NCBI GenBank assembly: GCA_900074885.1
Contig: FJUW01000003.1
Coordinates: forward strand, 1 to 64,000
From: Rhynchosporium graminicola
Taxonomy: Eukaryota > Ascomycota > Leotiomycetes > Helotiales > Ploettnerulaceae
Length of the DNA stretch: 64,000 nucleotides
Reading direction: 5' to 3'
The position numbers were made by a program, and so were the translations under genes. Positions 56,593 to 64,000 of the stretch are shown here, piece after piece. The stretch's first letter is position 1; each line of letters begins with the position of its first letter. The notes beneath the pieces are model-generated. The model saw only the letters and a list, made by a program, of their open reading frames with translations. It made no database searches and was not told the origin of the DNA.

Positions 56593-57990
56593 ATGGCCCA
56601 TCAGACTTCGAAAAATGACGACAGCCACTGGAATGCCTTCTTATCTGGTAATCCATCTAACAGACATTTCACCAAGAATGAAAACGAGAACCATGAGCTC
56701 AACGACAACAGTGGTGCTGTCGAAAGACATACAAATCTGAAAGCCGATAATGGAGATCTTATCTCACAAAGTGGAGCTCTCCACAAGGCTTTGAAGGACG
56801 GTCAGCAGGATTTGGAGCCCGATATCGAGCCTGTTCTTGGCTCGATGGCTGCAGCAGATAACGATAGCATCTTATCTGACCTTGACGATAATGCTGCAGT
56901 GGAAGAAGATGAATTTGTGGCCCCCGCTTCTCCAGACGATGGACTTATTCGTGCACTAAAACGTCGAAGACTGAGTCACGTCTCCGAGTCGAACGCTTCC
57001 AGCACTTCCGCCTGCGGTCTAGCAGTCCCAACAAGCTCCCCAGCAAGCCCCATCATCTCTGAAGACGAACCATCCCCTCCGAACAGACGGGAGCTACTCT
57101 CATTGAAGCAGCATCGATTCATTGTTACGATGTTGAAATGTTCGCTAGAAACGGCGACTCCGTCGCTTCCACCTTCCACACTTGAGGAGTGTCTAGAAAT
57201 GGTCGAAGTCCTGGAGGAGAAATATATCAAAGCCACGCAATCAGTGAAGAGAACTGCAAGAAAAAGAGGGACCTATCCTGAGAGTGCTGGGGATCATCGT
57301 GCAAGACTTGAGGGAGATGAGGAGAAGAAGCATCACTGGGCTCCCACCAAGGCCGATAGATCTGGAATTTCCGAGATTCCGGGTCTTTTGATGCGAGCTT
57401 GGGACGAAATATCACAATGTCAGATTAAGGATTTCCGTGTTGGCTTCCGCTCCGGATCATCGACAGATCACCTCGACACTGCTGCTAGACGCAAGCTTGC
57501 TCTAAAGAGGCACAGCGATTGGGGCAACCGACACAAGACTCCTTTTATTTCGTTCTCCAGCTCACTCGTTGAGATTGGCGAAACACGCGTCCCTTGGTTC
57601 CAGAATCGCCAAAAGAGAGCAGGAATCCTGGAGAACACGAAGCTCACCATCATCAATGCTCGTGCACGATTGGCCGCTGGAAAGCCTATCATTAGGATGA
57701 AGACTGAGTTACTTCACTACGAAGTCATGAGCAAGGGCGGAAATCTTCGATATGAAGATAGCTGCTTCTATGAAAACGAGTTTCTCGCGCCCTTCTCTGT
57801 CAGTCCTGCTGAGATTGTAGGTACGTGGGCGTGGCATTCTGTCGAGAAATGGATAGAAGACAATGAGGCAAGCTTTGATTCCTGGTACAATCTAGTTGGT
57901 GTTCCATCCTGGCAAGAACATGAGAGAGTTCGACTTGGAGGAACGCCAGCAGCAAAGTGCAAAGCCGGTTGCGATTGCTGTGGCCAGTGA
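56593..57990 (+). CDS. Unknown protein with DUF7587-like (ADP-ribosyltransferase-like?) C-terminal domain
   Basis: 465 residues, single exon, ATG at 56593 (MAHQTSKNDDSHWNAFLSG). The first ~150 residues are acidic and disordered, with a basic nuclear-localisation-like patch (ALKRRRLSH). A helical charged middle follows (LEECLEMVEVLEEKYIKA). Residues ~275-430 form a compact domain: FRVGFRSGSS, then HKTPFISFSSSLVEIG, TIINARARLAAGKPIIRM and ENEFLAPFSVSPAEIVGTW. The order Arg, [ST]-rich strand and late Glu is that of fungal DUF7587-type domains thought to share the ADP-ribosyltransferase fold. The assignment is from memory and moderate. The C-terminus is Cys-rich (KCKAGCDCCGQ). No signal peptide, so an intracellular, possibly nuclear, role is inferred. 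Confidence 0.7.
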   Translation: MAHQTSKNDDSHWNAFLSGNPSNRHFTKNENENHELNDNSGAVERHTNLKADNGDLISQSGALHKALKDGQQDLEPDIEPVLGSMAAADNDSILSDLDDNAAVEEDEFVAPASPDDGLIRALKRRRLSHVSESNASSTSACGLAVPTSSPASPIISEDEPSPPNRRELLSLKQHRFIVTMLKCSLETATPSLPPSTLEECLEMVEVLEEKYIKATQSVKRTARKRGTYPESAGDHRARLEGDEEKKHHWAPTKADRSGISEIPGLLMRAWDEISQCQIKDFRVGFRSGSSTDHLDTAARRKLALKRHSDWGNRHKTPFISFSSSLVEIGETRVPWFQNRQKRAGILENTKLTIINARARLAAGKPIIRMKTELLHYEVMSKGGNLRYEDSCFYENEFLAPFSVSPAEIVGTWAWHSVEKWIEDNEASFDSWYNLVGVPSWQEHERVRLGGTPAAKCKAGCDCCGQ

Positions 57991-59262
57991 AAGCGAGGTG
58001 GGGATAGACTTGCGGGGAGGTATGAGAAGTTCGAAGCAGTTTAAACTAAGGTAAATTTACTCGAATATCAAGACATTTATGGAGTTGAGGCGAATAGTGG
58101 GCTTCGCATTTATTTCCCAAGTCAACAGCAAATACATCGGATGAAAGGGAGGAATGGAAACGAAAACGCTCAATACCATGATAGTAGTTAAAATAGCTTA
58201 TGAGCAGCAATATACTAAGTAGCGCTGACCAGGAGGATACATCAGCCGTGCACTTGCACCAGCCTGATGTCCTGCTGAACTGGCTACACGCATTATCTAG
58301 AGAATGCAGCAATTATGAACGAATACTATGACTCAGAAAGGAAGACCTATCCTTATCCCCTAGGTTGTGAGACCTACAAAGAATGAATCTGATAGCAATC
58401 TTGGGTGGTCTCGGCACCATGTTCTATTTCTAGACCACGAGACGAAAGCATAGGATAGGGGTGAATGGCCGAAATCTTTGTTCGAAGTGATCAGACAAGG
58501 GCGCACTTCAGAGTAGCCAGAGTTCAGTTAGGCATGTAAGATCTCACAAGTAGACATCTCCGTAGATCCCTCCCTCCTCTTGATTCAAGCACCTAACAAG
58601 ACAATCTCCTTTGACAGAGTTTGACAAGGGATCTCGAGTCGCGGAGATGACTTGATCGAACTATCGTGAGTCGTTCCATCCAGAGACAAGGGTGACTCCC
58701 GAGATCTGACTGCTGAAACACGCAAGTTTTTCTTTCGAAGGCCAAATTTGATTTCTCGGAATCAAAAAAGTGAAGAGAAAGCAAAGATAACCAACCAAAC
58801 TAAGCTCGTACTTCAGTTCGCGCCGTGTGGTTTGTGTCAGGAAGAATGGCTTGCTCCCACGGAGCTGAGGATATCATCTCAATGAAATAGCAGATTTGCC
58901 AAACCAAGTCGTGACCGTGTTATATGTTCTCATGAACTCCTTGAAATATTCTTACGAACATTACAATACTTGAATAGATCGTTGAAGTTTTGAAATGCTT
59001 TCGTCACTTTAAAATTAGGCCGCCTCTCGACAGGATCTGTGCCGCAAACAGCAACTAACTAATCAGTGATTGGCCCTGAATCCTGAATCCTGAATCCCTC
59101 GGCCGTCCTCGATAATCCCTGTCTGTCAGCCTCGACCTGAACTCAAGCTCAAAGATCCCCAGTTTTTGAATCAGGATAAATCCGTTTTCTCCTACACAAC
59201 TGCGCCATTTCCCCGCCCTTTCGAGGTTGATAACTACCGGCAAGCTGGCGAAATTCAGCATC
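57991..59262. other. Intergenic, no supported gene
   Basis: About 1.27 kb. The triplet repeat-like CCTGAATCCTGAATCC at about 59075-59095 is the only short repeat noticed. The 3' part is the F-box gene promoter. Confidence 0.5.
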
Positions 59263-61145
59263 ATGAAGTGGTTCAAGAGGAAGAATAAAAAGTCGCGCTC
59301 ACAGGATCTGGAAAATACTCGGAGCTCTCCCCAGCATGCAACCCCGCCTGTGTCAAGTCAGACCTTAGCAAAGCTCCCTGGCCCGATCCTCGAGCGCATC
59401 TTCGCGTTTGTTTGCCCGCATGCAAGGGATGAGACATACGAGAGCTGCGAAGACTCTGCCGCCGAGGATACATGTATGTTATGCGATTTGCGCGACCTGT
59501 CGCATTGCGCGCAAGTCTCGAGGAAGTGGAGGGCTACAGCTGTCAAGGTTCTGTAAGTGGCAGCTTCTCGAAGTTCATCATTGAACCCGCGCTGACCAGA
59601 TCTTTGCAGATACTATAGCATACGCATCGATGCCGTTCACTACTGCGATCTTGAAGATGTTCTGGCGGAGAAGCGTAAGTGTCGATCATTCATGCGACAT
59701 AATGCTGAGCCCGAAGATACTGCGGCTGCAAGGCTGAAGTTTCTGGCTAGGACTCTTCATGACAACAAAGGAGGATTTGCGCTGAATGTGCGATACCTGA
59801 AGACACCATATATGACCAGAGAAACCTGCAAACCAGATCTTGCTAGGATAGTTGCATGCTGCCCGAGTTTACGATATGTCGATCTTCCCGAGGGTGTATT
59901 CCAAGACGATCCCTCCTGCACTACCATAAAACAAGAAGTACAAGGACGATGCCCAGAATTGAGGAAGATGACATATGTCAGGGGAGCTGAGAGAGGATTG
60001 GAAATGCTGGCCAGTGGTCACCAATGGCATAATTTGGAAGTTCTAGAGCTTGGAAAGTTGAACGTCGACCCTACCATCCTCCGACAAGCATTGGGCTCAC
60101 TTCCAAACCTCCATGCTCTGAAGGTTACGGATATGATCTCATTCCATGACCAGCTCTTTCAACATAGCGACTATCTCCCTCCTTTTCCTGCACTCGACGA
60201 GATGATCTTTGAGAACATACCCAATCTTACAGCAGATGGTCTGGTGTCATATCTCTTGCGCCCCGATACACAAAATACACTTAAGGTTCTGTCCCTGACA
60301 TCGACGGGTATTCATCCTCCAGGTCTACAGAGAATCCTGGCTGTTGCGCCAAAGTTGGAGCACCTTTCTATCACTGAATCAGTAACATCTTCATTCCCAG
60401 CTGCAGACATCCCCACGCTTCAGTCAAAATCTCTCAAGACCTTCCACTACGAAATCACATCTGCTGATTCTGCCAATATGTACGCCAACACCACTGCAAG
60501 CCACTATGCCTACCTTACTAGGTCTTTGCTGTCTGGCGGTCTTCTTTCTTTGAAGGAGCTCTATGTTCGAGGTAAGCCTGAGCCGGGAAGAACTTGAAAA
60601 CTGTGACTAACAATTTATAGATCATGACTTCCCCGAGACTCTTCTTGACCTCGCACCTCCTCTCCCTGGTTTTGCCACTGATCCAGATAACTTCCGCCCT
60701 CCAATGCCTCCAAATCCATTCGCAGTCCACAATCCCAATCAAAACAGATTAAGCTCCAACAATCCTTTCGCAAAAATGCAAGCTGGGTAAGTACTCACGA
60801 GTTCCTTACCGCATGACGTAGCTGATACATTCTAGCCCCGGATTGAAACAAGAACTCCAAGTCTTCAGTAAAGGATTAGACGAAATGGAATGGAACTTCT
60901 CCAAAGTCCTACCCGCAGCCCGAGGAAGACGAGGTAGTGCCACTGCGCCAAGACCAGTCAGTTCCTATGGCTTAAGTGACAGCATGGGCAAGGGCTGGCA
61001 ATCAGCAAGCGGCGGTGCTCGAAAGAGTGTCATAGTAGGAAATGGCTTTGGAGGATTCCTAGCCGTCCCCTCTAATAGTGGTGATCGACCTAGCAGTTCT
61101 GCGGGTGAGAGGCGACGAGGAAGTCAGTACGATATGTGGCGATGA
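59263..61145 (+). CDS. F-box / leucine-rich-repeat-like protein
   Basis: Probably a substrate receptor of an SCF ubiquitin ligase. Four exons (59263-59552, 59610-60571, 60621-60786, 60836-61145) give 575 residues. A very basic N-terminus (MKWFKRKNKKSRS) precedes an F-box at about residues 35-100 (LAKLPGPILERIFAFV, then LSHCAQVSRKWRATAVKVLY). Residues ~150-430 hold LRR-like repeats (LRYVDLPEGVF, LEVLELGKLNVD, LKVLSLTSTGIH, LEHLSIT, LKELYVRG). The last ~150 residues are Pro/Asn/Ser-rich and disordered, with two NPF motifs (PPNPFAV, NNPFAKM) of the kind bound by EH-domain endocytic proteins. The start is chosen because the frame upstream is not conserved-looking. All three introns begin GTAAG and restore the frame. 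Confidence 0.85.
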
Positions 61146-61687
61146 TATGTGCCTTTATCGATGTTAATAGGCTCTGGGTTTCGGTGCATTTTCGATAGCG
61201 CGATGCTAACAATATTCGGATGATTGGTACTTTGGTGGATACAGTGGTTAACTTGATTCTTTACGATTTTGTTTGTTTAGGGGATGGGTCGGGCACGTTT
61301 ACAAGGCATATGCGATGGACGGATGAATGGACGAAGTGAATCGGAATCTTCATGGAGGTATACCCCAGCGTTGTTTACGGATATAAATGAATGATTCTTT
61401 TCGAATTGTGAGAACGAAAAGCTATCAGGAAAGTCACGAGTCGGCTAGCAATTCCCTAATTTTTCGATTCTTGTCAGGGAGCCTATCTCGCTTCATGTTA
61501 CCTCCTTGTTATTGATCATGCCTTGGGTATTCCCACCTGATAACATACCAGAATCTCCTCACATGCGAATATTGTCTTCATCTGGGCTGTAAACCCCTGA
61601 ACCCTAAGACCAAAATCGCTTGTGGTCCAATGCATTAGCACTTCCGCGTCTCACCATCAGACAAGACAAGCTGATAACGGCGAGCAC
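61146..61687. other. Convergent intergenic region
   Basis: About 540 bp between the 3' ends of the F-box and transporter genes. No gene supported. Confidence 0.6.
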
Positions 61688-63468
61688 TTAAGACTTAAGC
61701 TCCGGTATCGTGAGAGGGGTCTCTCTCTCAAGCACGCCTCCTTTCTCCTCATCACCCGGCATCCTCGTCTTCTCACTCCTCGCCGTCAAACCCACCTCCG
61801 CAGTCGTGAACTTATCCGCAACATCCCTATACGCTGGGACGAAATTGACACAAATTGCATAACTGAACGCCACGATGAAGAACGCCAGTGGCACCACCAT
61901 GGCGAGTGCCGTCGAGTTATGCAGATCTGCCACTGCGCCCAAAAGCGGCGGGACCACCGCACCTCCGCCCACTCCAGCAACGATAAAGCCCGAGCCGCGT
62001 TTTGTGTATTTGCCCAGTCCACGCATCCCGAGCGCGACGATGGTGGGGAAACATATACTCTCGAAGAAGAGCGTGATGTACAACATCGACATGCCCGTGT
62101 TGCCGCGCTGTGTGGTGGATGGCGCGAGGAAGATTATACACATGCCTAGGTAGACGAGGAAGACCCAGCGAGGCCGGATATAGCGCATCAATCCTACACC
62201 AGCGAACCTTCCGAGTGCGAATGCGCCTTGTGCTCCAGCGAGGAACTTGGCTGCCAGCGAGGAACCCGTGTTGGCGCGTGTTTCGTCCACATAATTTATG
62301 AAATAGCTCGCGATGGCTACTTGGGCCCCGGTGTAGCAGAATTGTGCGAATGCCGCGTGGAAGAGACGGTATTGTTTGCTGAATGGTTTGATGTCTTCGT
62401 TGACATGGGTTTCTGAAGCTTGGAATTGCATGTCTGCGTCTGTGATTTCGGGGATTGGAGAACTATGTTCAGTAAGTACGAGACTTGGCTCTGGTTGAGG
62501 GCATGAGAGGGACAAGGAAATGCTTACAAGTAGAATATCACGGCAAGGAGGAACACGAAGCATGCGATTGCGAGATATACCCATTGCACGGTTTTCAAAG
62601 ACCTGGAGTCGTCTGCTGTGTCTTTGAAGAAAACGTAGGATCCTAGGACTGGTGCGACGACTGTGCCGATGCCGTTAAAAGCTTGGGAGATGTTGATCCT
62701 CATTTCTGCGTATCGAGGAGGTCCACAGACTTTTCAGATGCTCATTAGCTAGCCATCGCTCCAGTTGATCTTCAGGCAGAATGACATACCGGTGATATAT
62801 GGGTTCGCAGCAGTTTCTAGTGCGCCCAACCCATTTCCGATGATGAATATAGCAGCGCAGAATCCTCCGAATGATCTATAAACAAGGCAAGGCCTGTACG
62901 TATGGGGGGTTAGCAGATGTTTGTTTCAAGGTATCTTGGGACGAGCATATGGAATGTCTCAGGAAAATCTGGTGATAATGGGAAAAGGCGAATGGAAAAG
63001 GCTTCCCTAATACGTACCATGCCACTAGTGCTCCAACACCATATAGACAAAGTCCCCATATAAACACTGGCTTGTAGCCATAATGCCTCAGAATGTAATT
63101 CGCATGTCCAAGCGATGCCAGAGGATATGCTCTAGAGTAATATCAGTAAGTATTCCAACGTCATGAAAATCGGAAACATTGTATACCCGAAGTAAGCAGC
63201 CTGCAACCCCGAAGATCTCGCTCTGGTAATTCCAAGTGTATTTTGGAAATGCTTGTTCAAGGTGTCAAGGAGTCCGTATGAGAAGCCCTGTTATCAATCG
63301 TCAACACCTGCCCACCTTGGTGAGTGAAAGGCAGCAAAGACATACCCAAAGAAAGAATAGCACGGTAACTAAACATATCGGATAAATGGACTGTCTCAAA
63401 GTCAACTCAGCTGCATTGGTTTTCACATCATCTCGTGTCTTCAGCGAGTGCTTTTTAAACATCGCCAT
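61688..63468 (-). CDS. MFS transporter, FucP-like sugar:proton symporter family
   Basis: Six exons (63468-63346, 63287-63187, 63131-63018, 62893-62790, 62729-62528, 62462-61688) give 472 residues with about 12 hydrophobic segments, so a plasma-membrane permease. The ATG at 63468 starts MAMFKKHSLKTRDDVKTN. The first membrane segment and loop read VTVLFFLWGFSYGLLDTLNK and HFQNTLGITRARSSGLQAAY, the pattern of the fucose-permease (FHS) group, where this loop is followed by GAYPLASL. The second half starts after a hydrophilic loop (PEITDADMQFQASETHVNED) and contains ALGRFAGVGLMRYIRPRWVF and CFPTIVALGMRGLGKYTKRG. The C-terminal tail is charged and cytosolic. Substrate (L-fucose, other hexose or another compound) is not determinable. 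The spliced length is divisible by three and every join restores a sensible segment. Confidence 0.9.
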
Positions 63469-64000
63469 GGTCAATTATAATCTTTGCCGTCTGTCGTCAA
63501 CATGCGAGATAGATCTTGGAAAAATAATCAACGACTTCCCAGTTCAATAGACCGCGACACCACCAGTATTTAATGAACGCCAGCATTAAGCTTCCAACGT
63601 GCTATCGTGACGGCTACTCCTCGATTCTGATGCTATCATCGATGGAATGCGGGGCCGCCTCTTCCCCGCGTATTTCAGGGATGAATACGATGGCATCGAG
63701 AACTGTCATTCGTGGATAGTTGTGAGATTAGCTTTTGGGACTCCCTGCTCGGAGACGTTATCGGTGGTATTCGCAAAGTCTAATTCCTCCCACATTAAAC
63801 TCCGAGAGGTTGAAGACCCGACTGGTCACGGGGGTGATGGAGGGCCGTGGGACTGAACATGGGCGCGCCTATAATGTTTATGGCGTTTGAAGCGAGTGCA
63901 GCGTCAATATTTAGAACCTGGAACGGAATACATGCTTGCGAATTCTTCGCGAATTCTGCAAGAATCCATGCCTTTTTTTTTTGAAGTCGCTACAAGCCTT
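63469..64000. other. Transporter promoter and window end
   Basis: No supported gene in the last 530 bp. A T10 run lies at about 63973-63982. One short plus-strand frame (63647-63856) has no recognisable content. Confidence 0.5.

Noticed and set aside
1..64000. CRISPR arrays, rRNA, tRNA or bacterial operon signals
   Set aside because: None seen: no regularly spaced direct repeats with unique spacers, no recognisable tRNA T-arm/anticodon arrangement, and the gene structure is eukaryotic.

Overview
This window looks like a chromosomal segment of a filamentous ascomycete (Pezizomycotina; a leotiomycete is a guess). Genes carry short GT..AG introns. There is an AT-rich repeat block nearly free of CA/TG dinucleotides, the signature of repeat-induced point mutation (RIP). 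Recognisable housekeeping genes are the fungal forms of ELO elongase, COX6, a Ulp2-type SUMO protease and glycogen synthase.

Layout. 1-11.6 kb is a transposon graveyard. A structurally complete Ty3/Gypsy element (165-7941, minus strand, 268-bp LTRs, 5-bp target duplication) is nested in a second Gypsy-type remnant and followed by a Tc1/mariner transposase relic; all are full of stops. A degenerate ~155-bp tandem repeat (11.63-12.06 kb) marks the edge of normal DNA. 13.1-27.3 kb holds an ELO fatty-acid elongase (-), a frameshifted unknown gene (17-19 kb), COX6 (+), an unknown two-exon gene (+) and a large Ulp2-like SUMO protease (+). 28-30 kb holds three inverted-repeat, MITE-like elements, followed by a five-exon gene for a small secreted protein with eight cysteines (30.56-31.08 kb). 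31-36 kb is gene-poor and microsatellite-rich, then comes glycogen synthase GSY1 (35.9-38.2 kb).

40.6-44.4 kb holds a run of very small genes for proteins with an unusual short zinc knuckle (C-x2-C-x3-H-x4-C), three of them with a second C-x2-C-x6/7-C-x-C site. A larger RGG/zinc-knuckle gene with the same short knuckle lies at 54.2 kb. Between them (44.5-52.7 kb, minus) is a modular type I polyketide synthase of strikingly bacterial (actinobacterial) character: CoA-ligase, ACP, KS, AT, DH, KR, ACP, thioesterase. It has fungal-type introns but is broken by two frameshifts and two in-frame TAG codons.

56.6-64 kb holds an unknown protein with a possible ADP-ribosyltransferase-like (DUF7587-like) C-terminal domain, an F-box/LRR protein and an FucP-like MFS sugar transporter.

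The most promising items for follow-up are the tandem short-zinc-knuckle microprotein family, the decayed bacterial-type PKS, and the eight-cysteine secreted protein. All family assignments come from reading translated motifs by eye, without database searches. Intron positions were chosen from splice consensus and reading-frame continuity, and the multi-exon totals given are divisible by three.
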